Shown here: piece by piece, positions 13,617 through 24,560 of the stretch
Position numbering within the stretch: position 1 is the first letter of the stretch
Layout of the letters: each line of letters opens with the position of its first letter
Assembly: GCA_002286715.1 (NCBI GenBank)
Contig: NSJX01000008.1
Span: 149,630 to 213,629, forward strand
Direction: 5' to 3'
DNA from: Dentipellis sp. KUC8613
Lineage: Eukaryota > Basidiomycota > Agaricomycetes > Russulales > Hericiaceae
Length of the DNA: 64,000 nt
The notes under the pieces: generated by a model
Told to the model about the DNA's origin: nothing
Seen by the model: the letters and a program-made list of their open reading frames with translations, nothing else
Database searches by the model: none
Made by a program: the position numbers and the translations under genes

Positions 13617-14057
13617 GCTCAGCTACATGGTTAGATTCTGTGTAATGGTCTGGATGCCATCTCTAGAAAACACAATTATCATCCACTTTCCTTATATCTA
13701 CATGCTATGCATGAACATTGGCTACAGTTTGATTATCTGACAACTACTTCAGACACTACACATATATTAGTTTACCTTGGTTAGATAAAATTGTCATGAT
13801 CAGCTCCCAAATTGAGCAGGATTTGCTGTCCTCTGAATTTATGCTCAAAACTTGTTCTCACCTCACCACACATCTTGCCTATTCTAATGAAGTTAGTTCA
13901 ATCATGTTAATTTCCTGTAGATTCTGCCAATCTCAGGTTCTTGCAAACAAGATAAACATACATTTAGCATATCACTGAAACACCATAAAAATACATGCAG
14001 TACAGCTCTCAAGTCTGCCTTGCCAAGAACTAACTTCATGGAAAACATCATGGCCAA
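11956..14057. other. CpG-free AT-rich stretch over gene A
   Basis: I found no CG dinucleotide between the pair at 11954-11955 and the one inside the tRNA at 14058. Composition is AT-rich and TG/CA-rich, unlike the CpG-rich neighbours. The stretch covers almost all of DUF6534 gene A and its 3' flank, and ends at the tRNA-Ile gene. Confidence 0.9.
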
Positions 14058-14124
14058 CGTGGGGATCGAACCCAAGACCTTCGCGTTATTAGCACGACGC
14101 TCTAACCAGCTGAGCTAGTCGGCC
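14052..14124 (-). tRNA. tRNA-Ile (anticodon AAU)
   Basis: A complete 73-base cloverleaf with AAU anticodon, no intron and a fully paired seven-base acceptor stem. It is identical to the copy at 37278. It marks the right-hand edge of the CpG-free stretch. Confidence 0.95.
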
Positions 14125-14331
14125 ATGTTAACGCACATTCTTTTAAAAGTCCTAACCAACAAGACGCGGTCCGTGGGGTCCGTGCCACTTATCGACGGTA
14201 TCCGTTAGACGCCTGGTCTGGCACAGCAGCACCGTTGCAAGGCCAACAAACGCACTCATATCCATCTCTCCCCATCGCCAGTCGCAGTCGACCGATCTCT
14301 TCATCCTTTCAGCACCAGAACACCCGGACAC

Positions 14332-16301
14332 ATGTCTCGTTTCGTACGAGCATCAAAATACCGGTGAGTCTAGCAGCATTGATGCATGCGATCACCACAC
14401 CCAACGCGACGCAGCCATGTCTTCGGACAACCAGCAAAGAAAGAACATGGCTACGAGAACGTGAAGGTCTCCAACAGCGCGTGGGACACGAATGTCATTG
14501 CTGCTTCTGGAGTGCGTCTACCAGTCTTGCCTTGCGGTCTTCTTCTCATTTGCAGCAGAAATATATCAGTATAAACTGGAACGCCTCGGGCGGCGGCGCT
14601 TTCGCGATCCTGCCTGCACCCTCCCCCTTCGGTGTCAGCTCCACGATACCATACAAGCTGCCCGACATCATACCCCTTGCTCGCAGCCACACCGCACCAG
14701 TGCTCGACACGGACTGGTCTCCGCACAGCGACGAGACGGTCGCGTCTGCGGGCGAAGACGGAAAGGTCATGCTCTGGAAGGTCGAGAGCCGCGCGTTCGA
14801 GGACTGGGGCCAGGAACATTGGGTCCCGCACGACTTTGACCCCGTGCTGCGTATCGACGCGTCCCCGCGCAAGGTCGGGCAGGTGCTCTGGCATCCGACC
14901 GCGCAGCACGTGCTCGCGAGCGCTGCAGGCGACTACGCCGTCAAGCTCTGGGACCTTGGTGCCCCGGAGACGCCGAAATCCATCCTTTCTGGCCACGGCG
15001 ACGCGATCCAAAGTCTGTGCTTCAACCCGACCGGCCAGCTCCTCGTCACGACGTGCAGGGATCGCAAGCTGCGCCTGTTCGATCCTCGTGCGGGCGGCGA
15101 TGCGGTCCGGATTACGGAGGGCCATGGCGGGATCAAGGGCGCACGTGTGGTGTGGATGGGCGACAAGGACCGTATCGCGACGACCGGGTTCAGCAGGATG
15201 AGCGATCGCCAGGTTTCGATCTGGGAGACGGGTGGGTTGGGTAACGTGAAGACGATCACCGTGGATCAGTCTGCGGGAGTCGTCATGCCGTTCTGGAGTG
15301 ACAACAATATTCTTTTCTTGGGTGAGTCTCCCTTTTTGTCAATACTCGCCTTCTGAACTCAACGGTCTCTCCCAGCGGGCAAAGGGTCAGTTCGCATTCA
15401 ACCTCCATGGCTGGGTATCTTGCTAAATTCTCAATGACGACACACAGAGACGGTAACATCCGTTACTACGAATACGAGACCGACAACCTCTACGCGCTCG
15501 CGGAGCACAAGTCCAGCGACCCCCAGCGCGGGATGTGCTTCCTCCCCCGACGCGCCCTCAACACGCACGAGTGCGAGATCGCGCGCGCCTACAAGATCAC
15601 CGCGTCCGGCATCGAGCCCATCGCGTTCATCGTCCCCCGCAAGGCGCGCCTCTCGCACACCTCCCATCTCTTACTCACTCACTAACACCCATGTTCATCC
15701 AGTCCGACTCTTTCCAATCGGACATCTTCCCGCCCGCGCCCTCCGCCGAGCCCTCCCTCACCGCCGGCGAGTTCTTCTCCGGCAAGACCGCGCCCGCGAA
15801 GCTCGTCAGCCTCGACAGCGGCGCCATCACCGCCGCCCCGGCCTCCGCGACGACCGACGCCCTCCTCTCCTCCTCGGCCGTCTCCGCCGCGTCCGCGCCG
15901 GTCCCCACGCCCGCTGCCGCACCTGCCGCTGCTGCACCCGTCACGACTGCCGCCCCGACGCGCTCGTACACCGCCCCCACGTCGGCACCCGCCCCGGCGC
16001 CCGCGCCCGTGCAGGCGCCGCAGCCTATCGCCAAGTCCGCGACGGAGCCCCTGCCCGAGCCGACGCCTACGATCTCCGCCTCGCCGGCTGGCCACGACGT
16101 ATGTACCCCTCTTGTCTTTCTGTTTATTTCAAGTGTAGGTGCTGATGCGGCGCGATGCAGGACTCGGCTCTGCGGGAGGAAAATGCGCGTCTGACGGCCG
16201 AGCTGCGCGAGGCGCGTGCGCTGATCCGCGACTTGGAGCTCCAGGTCGAGAGCATGAAGGTGAACGCGCGGAAGGCGGCTGAGGCGCTCTTGAGCCAGTG
16301 A
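14332..16301 (+). CDS. CRN1: Coronin, actin-binding WD40 protein
   Basis: Seven exons give about 545 aa. The start MSRFVRASKYRHVFGQPAKK is the signature coronin N-terminus. WD40 blades follow (SGQKYISINWNASGGGAFAI, SAAGDYAVKLWDL, TTCRDRKLRLFDP), then the conserved C-terminal extension VPRKSDSFQSDIFPP. A Pro/Ala-rich linker leads to a short coiled coil (LREENARLTAELREARAL) that normally oligomerises coronin. The protein binds F-actin and Arp2/3. Exons are near 14332-14363, 14415-14511, 14556-15321, 15376-15385, 15448-15643, 15703-16098 and 16161-16301. The fourth exon has only 10 bases. The intron at 15644-15702 seems to be GC-AG (AAG|GCGCGC), since only this junction gives the universal VPRKSD. 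Confidence 0.95.
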
Positions 16302-16585
16302 GGCGGGGCAAGGCGTCGTGTGCTCGGGGGCAACGATTCGGTGAAGGGGAGGGTGATGGGCAAGGACAGTTGGTCGCGATATGGTGTGTGGTGTGAGATG
16401 TTACGGGTCGTGTAAAGAAAGATGTATTACGGGTTCGGGTATGGAAATCGAAGTGCTGATGGATTAATCGGGATGAATGAATGAATGGTGGAGTTAGAAT
16501 GGGGATGTAAGGATAACAAGTCCATGCATGTAAGGTGAGATTGAGCCATGCACTCAATATCTCGGGGAATGCCCTGACTTCATCG

Positions 16586-17847
16586 GGAGTCTCATGGGCA
16601 GCTGAATGTCTTACTTTCCTATGTGTAAATAGTTGTTGCTGAGCACAAAACTCCTTACAAAATAATGCTTTCTTACCAGCTCCCCCCCAGCAAACTGGAT
16701 CTGGCTCTGCACCTCACAATCTGACTCATGTGCCCAAGCACCAGTGAGAACTACATCCACTTGAACAAGATCATCATCCCTGAATGATTTTCTGCTGTTG
16801 AGGGTGGTGTAACAGGCAAGTAGATATGCTGTCAATGAGGGATGTGAACATCAACAAGATGAAAAATGGAGAAAATTTTACATTTGTCAAAGAGAATCCA
16901 GGGACCAATCCAAATAATGGCTGTGCCAAATATGAACTGGAAAATCAATTAGCACATGTCAAAGTCACAGACAAGGAGAAACCTACACAAAAGAGAACTC
17001 CTAGTGACAAAATACTGGGGGGGAGAACTTAGCATTCAGTTGATCTAGTATAAAGAAACAATACCTTGTAAGCAGTCCTGATGTAACAGAGTACAAGATA
17101 ACTGAGTGGATCAGACTTCTGGTTCTGTTAAAAAATTGAGCTGACATGGAATCTCAGATTGATCAAATATGTAAATTTGACCTCTTGGAATGAGGCTTCT
17201 TCCTGAGCAGCAGTCCACTAAGGAATATGCAAAGTGACCAATCCATGAGTGTGACAGAGCCTAAGGCCAGATATATCAAGGTCTAGGAAGATTGTCAACA
17301 AATAGATGAAGAGAAATTTCCCTGAATACTCACCCTCATGGTGGTAATCTTGTAAAACGAGGGGAGCATGAACCTAAATATTGCCATGTAAGCTAATAAC
17401 ATAGAAATACATGGAATAGATGACCCTTGGACAGATAAAACTACAATGACTATCAACAACAATTTTATGATGTGGGCAGCAGGGAGTACTCACCAGATGA
17501 TATAGCTACAAATCCATATGAATTAATATTAAAGATGAAATGAAGATCAAACTTCACCTGCTGTGTAGAGAAGAAAAATAAACTGTTGACCATCAATATC
17601 ATTGTCTGAATAAAACCATAGCCCTGAAGACTCACAAGCACTGTAGCCAATATATAATTCTTATCTGACACTGAAACTTGGTTCAGAACTTGTTCAAATT
17701 GAGACAAAATTGAAACTCACATTTCCAAATCCTATAGATGTAGAATCTACCACATTGACCCAATTTGATTAGAACATCCATCATAGAGATGATCACATAC
17801 CCTCTCACACATGCACCATTCACCACCTATACCATGAGCAAAGCATA
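16586..17847. other. CpG-poor AT-rich stretch over gene B
   Basis: Only one CG dinucleotide (about 17358) was found here, against normal CpG density on both sides. It covers the downstream exons of DUF6534 gene B; the first four exons lie outside and are CpG-rich. Confidence 0.88.
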
Positions 17848-18478
17848 CGGAAAAGACAGGTCACCGCGAGTACAACATGACACTCACTGTGAAGGCAAAC
17901 AACAGCTTGACCCGAATCAGCATGCCTCGGTGATCAAAACATAGAATATCAATAACATACTGCAAACCCACTGCACACAACCAACAATCAGCACGAACAA
18001 AGGAAGAGTCGTACAGGCACCCACATGGGAGGTCTATCGACCAACAAGTCCTCGATTGAACCGATCATCACCATGTTGAAGCAGCGATAGATCCCGTGCG
18101 CTGTAGCAACAGTGTGTCCGGTGTCGAGTATCCTGCGACGACGTTCAGCACGACCCAAACAGCATAACGCTCGCGGTAAGCGCACCACAGAACCCCGACC
18201 TATAGAACCGACGTCACCTCACAGCCGCGGGTCATGGGAGCACAATACACGCACCAGCACCCTGATGAGAACGCGGTCGTTCGGGAAAGACCTGAAGTAC
18301 TTGTACGCCTGCACCGTCACGGCGCCATAAGTCCTACGATCCGACCCAACACATCAGCACACAACACCCCGCGCCGAACTCAGACTCAGACTCAGACTCA
18401 CGTCGACATAATGATAGTGCCCGCATACAGCGCCACAAACGTCGTGTGCAGCCCAAAGTCGACCGGGGTGTCCATCAT
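16611..18478 (-). CDS. DUF6534-type multi-pass membrane protein, gene B
   Basis: Exon 1 starts at 18478 (MMDTPVDFGLHTTFVALYAG) and splices in phase 2 to TYGAVTVQAYKYFRSFPNDR. A mini-exon (VGVLW) and the ILDTGHTVATAHGIYRCF exon follow, as in genes A and C. In the CpG-poor part the frame continues through an 18-base exon (LLFAFT), VVNGACVRG, FYIYRIWK and FSVSDKNYILAT. The last exon encodes YTTLNSRKSFRDDDL, near the stop at 16611. Some middle exons were not resolved. The first intron holds a CAGACT microrepeat (about 18380-18400). Function is unknown; it is probably a plasma or internal membrane protein with about seven helices. The sequence differs clearly from A and C, so it is not a recent duplicate. 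Confidence 0.7.
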
Positions 18479-19863
18479 GAGTGGAAAAGCAAGAAGCGAA
18501 AGGAGCGGATGCGCTAGTTGAGGTGTCGCGGGTCGGTACACGTCATGGCCGTCGTGTTATATACGCGCGAGGCCGTCCTCCCCGACGGGACGGGCGATGT
18601 GATTGATGCACCTGGGACGGAATGGGGACGGGGACGGGGGAAGGGACGGGCGCTGCGTGCACTGGACCGCGCTTATTTTCGACGGAACGTCGAGTACGGA
18701 GCCTAGGTGTCCATGGTCATTGTGAGATTGGTATGCGAGGCGATGAACGCGGGGGTAGGTCGTCCAAAGAGCGAAAAATGCAGTGTGTTTGCTGTTCCGA
18801 AGCTCGAAGGTTCAAGGTGTACTAGTGTTCATTCGTGCGCCGCGCGCTTCATGGTTGTGGATATGCGGAGTCCCAGGCCGAGGGCGCTCAGTAAAAGGGC
18901 AGATAGGCGCCGTCTCGCTGACATCGAAGTTAATAGACTAGCGCGACGGTTCTCCAGTAGTATGGGTGCTGCTTTCTCGGCCCGGCCGCATATATAAATC
19001 TGTACATGAATCTGTGGGTTGTCAGGCAAGAAGAGATAAGGACAGCCGTGTCATGTTGGATGGTGGGAACGAGCGACGGGGAAAGGCCGGCCAGGAAGAG
19101 AACCACCACAGAACCTTAAACGAGGTCGATAGACTTCACATTGAGCGCGTCGAAGCATGGTATCTGCTATGCACTGGCATATTAGCTCCTGACTCCTACC
19201 ATCGTTGTATACAGTTCGCCTCCGGAGCTTCACGAACCCTGCGTACCAAACGCCGTTGACGAACCCTACACACATCATTCGTTAGCAATGCGATGGTGTG
19301 GCGATGCTAGAGCTCGTATTCGAATAGCCCGAGCTTTCCATGGAGGACGTATGTCGAGTCCGACAATATGAAGGCTTGCGGTCCTGGTACTACGCACAGT
19401 CGACGGGTGGCGATGCTTCGAGGCCTAAGATGCACCACTCTGGAGTCTCTAGCAGGCGAGAGATTCTATAGCAATGCATCTACGTGCACGACGACAGAGA
19501 TAGAGAGTAATCGAGAACCTTACAAACAAGCTTGAATGACTCGGAACGAGTGGAAGGAAGAAAACAAAGCGGTGCAAAAACGACCGCGACGGCAGTTCCA
19601 GTTGAACATTCGGGCGCCAATCCAGCGGTCTGCCCAGCCAGCGTCAAGCGCCCGTGCGATGCGTTTAAACCAAAGCGCCCCAGGCAGCGAGCCTGAGTAC
19701 GGACGGTATCCTGCATCTCGCACGCAACAGCTCCAGACAAAAGCAAGCAGTATATGACAGATAAATTAGTGGTAGTATCTAATTAGTGGTGAATAGCACG
19801 CAATTCCCGGGGCTTCACGCGTGTCCCTAGTTTGTTGAGCACAAGTACCCATCTAATCTACAG
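18479..19863. other. Intergenic, nothing recognised
   Basis: About 1.4 kb between the 5' end of gene B and the 3' end of ERG1, with normal CpG content. Short frames on both strands have no recognisable motif or coherent splicing. Confidence 0.4.
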
Positions 19864-21559
19864 CTACAGTGTCCACCGCATCTCGGTCCACATGAGCGGT
19901 CCAAAGACGAGCACAGCTGTCCAGAACTGCAGACGTACAGGTGCGCGTATCAGCGTCGTGTGCAACGAGAATGAGGAGGATAGGACTTACCACGCGGATC
20001 GCCTTGACGAGCAGGAACGGGTACTCGTCCAGTCCTGGCCGCGCAAGGACGGGCTTTTCGGAGTGTGGCGATGCGATGGGACGCGCGTGTGTGAACATGA
20101 CCCAGATAGAGTAGAATGCGACGGAGAAGAAGTGGTAGAAGAGGACGACGGGGTCCGGGCTGATACTGTACACCGCCGAAGCTTGCGTTAGAGGGTGGAG
20201 CACAGGGAGAAAGACAGTTCGGACGTACGCGGAGAGGAGGAGCACGGGCCCGCGGACGCAATCGCCCCCGCGCTCGAAGTATTTGAAGCAGCCTGTGCGC
20301 AGGACCGCGAGGTACTCGTCTACAATATCTCATATAAGCGCTTTCTCTGTGAGCAGAGTAAGAAAACTGACCATCAGCGCCGAAGAGATCGTAGAGGGCC
20401 ACGCTCAGGATGTTGATAGTCGACGCGTACGACTTGCGCGCCCAATGCCACCGGTGCAGGACGCGCGAGACCGCACTCCAGTCCGCAAGGTCGGGGACGT
20501 CGGCGAGCAGCTGCGAGAGCACCTTCACGTCGTGGAACGCGACGGTCATGCCTCCACCGGTGAGCGGGTGTCGCATGTTCCACGCATCGCCGACGAGGAT
20601 GACACCCTCTTTGGTGTGACGCCCGCCTTGTTCGGAGGGCGGGAGGAAGGAGTTGGGCATGCGGCGGAGGCGGTCCTTTTCAAGGGCTTTCTGGATGGGG
20701 AGGTGTAGTGCAGAAGGAAGGCCAGGGAGAATTTCGTCTAGGATGTGGCTCTGAAGGACGGTCAGTGAAACGCCAGGCGAAGGGAGTGAAGACACACTTT
20801 GAGGTCAGAAGGAAGTGGCGGCTTGACGTCGACCAGCATCCGGGTATCATGAGAAGCAATTTGGTATAATAGCACGGGTCCATGGCCTTTGACCAGGCAG
20901 ACCGTGCCGTGCTGGGGAATAGGGAGCTCCGCGTCCTCGAGCACCACGCCGACGAAGTAGCCGCGAAGGTTCGGCTTGATCGCTGCCTTGCCCATGACTG
21001 TGTTGCGGAAGTTGGAGAAGCAGCCGTCAGCGACGACAACCAAGTCGGCGAAGAATGTCTCCTTGTCGGCAGCATCCTTGCGCGTTGCCTCAACACCGAG
21101 CACGCGTCCTGTCAGCTCGCACTCAACGAGCTCCGACACGGTCGCCTCGATGACTTCTACACCTGGCGCCGCGGTCGCCTTCTCCCGTAGTCGCTGGATG
21201 AACCTGCCGTGGTGGAATGAGCGGCCCGCCTCGCCCTCCGGGTAGGGTATGTGTACGGTCTCGCCATTGTGAACCACACAGTACCCATGCACGGGTACCG
21301 CGTCAATGCCGTTCACGCACTCCTCCATCCCCATGTCGCGCAGCGCGGACAGTCCACCAGGCTGCAGCAGCTCTCCAACAATGCGATCCGGTTCGGCGAG
21401 TGAGCGCTCGAGGAGCGCGATTCGGAGTGGTTTGGAGCGCGAAGACGAGGCGGCAGCGGTGCGCGAGAGCGCGTGGGCGAGGGTGCAGCCAGCGACGCCG
21501 GCGCCGACGATGAGGACGTCGTACGAGGTGGTCCACATAGTTTCTTGAGTTTCAGCCAT
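19864..21559 (-). CDS. ERG1: Squalene epoxidase (squalene monooxygenase)
   Basis: Four exons (20798-21559, 20372-20750, 19991-20319, 19864-19926) join in frame to about 510 aa. The FAD-binding start YDVLIVGAGVAGCTLAHAL, the GELLQPGG motif, VVVADGCFSNFR and GDAWNMRHPLTGGGMTVA are diagnostic. The enzyme epoxidises squalene to 2,3-oxidosqualene in ergosterol synthesis at the endoplasmic reticulum and is the target of allylamine antifungals. Hydrophobic C-terminal segments (VLLLSAYVRTVFLPVL, LFYHFFSVAFYSIWVMF) fit its membrane anchor. It lies back to back with GCV1 across about 560 bases. An in-frame upstream extension exists, but the MAETQE start is preferred because the FAD motif follows closely. 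Confidence 0.95.
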
Positions 21560-22124
21560 TTTTTCGGGCGTGCAGACGTTATAAAGGAGAGTTGAGCGAG
21601 CTGGAACGCAGGAGGAGACGAGCCGAGGCAAGCTCGAGACTCGAAATTTCGCGCTGGTGGTCTCATTTCGACACGCTGCTGACGCTTGCCTCTTTCGTCA
21701 GCAGATACCTGCTCAATTTCGCAAGCGCGTGATTGTCTAGGCGCTGATTGCGGTCGTAAGAGAGCTTGTTGTTCCTCATTCGAGAATGTGCATACGTCTC
21801 TTGTCCTGTAGATATGCAAATGCACACTTCATCGTCCTTGATTTTCTCCGAACGGCGTTGAATGTCAAAATTTACGGAGAAACTCAAAGCATGTGCAGCC
21901 TAAAAGTGCATCTATATACGTAGTTTGGGACAACAAAGTGTCTGATTTCTCCCAAAACTGTTCATAAACGGCATATCCCGACAATTAACGCTTAGCGCAA
22001 GATAGAGCTTCGGACACGGACGCGATGCGGACCTCCTCCTCTCCGACATCTTCAGTACGTATACGTGCCGCCCACGAGGTATAAGTTTGCTTTGACGACT
22101 AACGCTGCGTTTTCTGCTACAGCC
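21560..22124. promoter_or_regulatory. Divergent promoter region, ERG1 / GCV1
   Basis: 565 bases separate the two starts. Near the GCV1 side, an ATG at about 22026 and a GT...AG pair ending at 22122 suggest an intron in the 5' leader. No specific binding site is claimed. Confidence 0.4.
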
Positions 22125-23824
22125 ATGTCTATCGCTCGTGCTCTGCTCGTAGGACGCACTCGTATCCCGGCCTCGAAGGCAGCTGGCCGATTATGGCTGG
22201 GTGCTTCGAGCCGAGGACTTGCGACACCAGCAGGCCAGGTAAATGAACCACGTACCAATGTCACTAAGAAAGCTGATGACGAACGATTGTGTCTCGACAT
22301 AGCTCAGACACACCGGTCTTTACGACTTTCACGTCCAAAACAAGGCAAAGATGGTTCCTTTTGCAGGGTACTCTATGCCCCTCTCGTACGGAGATGTAGG
22401 ACAAGGCGCGTCTGACTCTTTTTCTCTCAACTATGTCTCCATGTTGATAGCATTGTAACCTCCAGTGGCCAGCCACAACCACGTCCGGAACTCTGTGGGT
22501 CTGTTTGATGTCGGACATATGGTCCAGAGCAAGTAAGCACCCCACCACCCTGCCCGCATACCGCCTCTCCAGCTCGTGCCTCTCAGCTTCCGAGGACCAA
22601 CGGCGACCGCCTTCCTGCAATGGCTGACCCCGTCGTCTCTCGCTGCGCTCCCGCCATACACCTCGACCCTGTCCGTTCTTCTCAACGAGAGAGGCGGCAT
22701 CATCGACGACACCATCATCACGAAACACGATGAGGACGCATTCTATGTCGTGACGAACGCAGGAAGGCGCGAACGCGACCTTGCATGGTTCAAGGAGAAG
22801 CTGGAGGAGTGGAACAGCAGCGTGAACGCTGCCGCCGGCAAGGTCGAGCACGAGGTGCTCGAGAACTGGGGTCTCTTGGCGCTTCAAGGTACGTCATCAT
22901 CAGGTATCTTCTCGAACCAGACTCCAGTTGAGGGATGTCTTTGTAGGACCGGAGGCTGCGAGCTACCTCCAGGGTCTCACCTCGTACGACCTGAGCGCCC
23001 TCACGTTCGGAAAATCGGCCTTCGTCCCCATCGAGGGCTTTAACCTGCACGTCGCGCGTGGCGGCTACACCGGCGAGGATGGCTTTGAAGTCTGTCGCGT
23101 CCATGGTTTCCTGCGCACGCGTGCTGACGGCTATCCCAGATCTCCATTCCGCCGGCACATACCGTCGAGGTAGCGAAGTTGCTCTCAAAACCCCCCGTGC
23201 AGCTGACCGGCCTCGGTGCGCGGGATAGCTTGCGCCTCGAGGCAGGTATGTGCCTGTATGGTGAGGACCTGGATGAAGACACTACGCCAGTCGAGGGCGC
23301 GTTATCGTGGGTCATCGGTAAGCGCTTCAAGTGTATCCGACCTGAGGAGAATCTTACTTACGGTGTGGCTCAGGAAAGGACAGGAGGGAAGCTGGTGACT
23401 TCATCGGTGCGGAGACGGTGTTGAAGCATCTGAAGGAAGGGCCGCCGCGACGGAGGGTAGGGCTGATCGTCGAGGGCGCGCCTGCTCGGCGTACGTGTCA
23501 CAACATATCCTGTGCATTAGGATACTGACCTTCAGCGCGCAAACGCAGATGGCGCAAAGATCCTCGCTCCGTCTACCTCCGACGTAATTGGTACGCAACC
23601 CTGTTCATCCTCCTCGTGTCATTTACTTAGAGCAACTCCTTCGCTCAGGACACGTTACATCGGGCATCCCCTCCCCCACGCTGGGAAAGAACATCGCGAT
23701 GGGCTATGTCCAGAATGGGTGGCACAAGAAGGGCACGGAGGTCGCAGTCGAGGTGCGTGGGAAGCAGCGCCCCGCGGTGCTCACGCCGATGCCGTTTGTG
23801 AAGGTGGGGTACTGGCGGGGTTGA
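22125..23824 (+). CDS. GCV1: Glycine cleavage system T protein (aminomethyltransferase)
   Basis: The gene is multi-exon. A basic, Ala-rich N-terminus ([19 protein letters not shown]) looks like a mitochondrial presequence. Then come [37 protein letters not shown], the [15 protein letters not shown] block, the folate-site region [24 protein letters not shown], and the C-terminal [17 protein letters not shown]. The enzyme transfers the glycine-derived methylene group from the H protein to tetrahydrofolate in the mitochondrial matrix. All conserved exons are open, so this is the functional copy. Two decayed copies lie at 45227-46640 and 42185-42620. The 3' half of the gene belongs to the inverted duplication described below. 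Confidence 0.93.
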
Positions 23825-24560
23825 GCGGCGAGCGTTGAGCTGTCACACGCCCGCAAAGTTCAAACCGAGGTAGACTTCAACGGCTGCTTTGTGTATATAG
23901 TGCTTGTGCATTAATAATGGGGGACGTGCAATGGACTGTCGCTGATATCAGATGTCTTCGTGTCCTTGAGGTTGTCGGCTGGAGGTGAGTCGCCGCCTAG
24001 AATCGCGAAATCGAACCTTGAAGCGGCTGATGCAATGCATGCCACTAGTACTGATTGTGGATGCACTGGCCTTTAACCGAACACAACCTACTTATTCAAA
24101 TTCATCATTGTGGACGCACTGCCCGTCAAGCCGACGTCCACAATCCCAGTCGGTCAATGAATTTCCGGTCCCAGCAATATGGCTCCCATTGTCCTCGACA
24201 ATGATCCCACTAGCTCCCCCCGCAACCCGGCGCTGATGTTGAATTCGCGTTTGCTTTAAAGCATCAACGCTCGTGCGTCCTCTCCTTTCTCTCTACCTCT
24301 ACCTCTACCTCTCCTCCCTCCCCTCCCTCATCAACGCGATTTGCGTTCACCAAACCTCATCGCGTCCTGCTGCCTAGTACACAATCGTCCACCATCCCCG
24401 TCTTCTCCACCTTGGTGTCGACCATGGCCAGCTCACAATCGGAAGGCCATACACCCCAAAACCCTGTTAGGTCTGTAGCCTCCACCGTATCCAGTGACTG
24501 TCGATTCTAACAACAGACTGAACGCTCAGGGATTCCCCTTGGCCTGTCAGCAGTTCTCCC
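23825..24560. promoter_or_regulatory. GCV1-F-box intergenic region
   Basis: 736 bases with a pyrimidine-rich CTACCT microrepeat (about 24292-24315). A possible upstream exon starts at 24423 (MASSQSEGHTPQNP), but it could not be spliced in frame to the F-box ORF. The region is nearly identical to the inverse of 44493-45226, so both F-box genes have very similar promoters. Confidence 0.55.

Noticed and set aside
11956..14057. Decayed transposon as explanation of the CpG-free stretch
   Set aside because: No terminal repeats, transposase or reverse transcriptase traces; the content is a spliceable gene with conserved exons.
24292..24315. CTACCT tract as a possible CRISPR-like or telomeric repeat
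   Set aside because: Only a few contiguous units without spacers; a simple pyrimidine microsatellite in a promoter.
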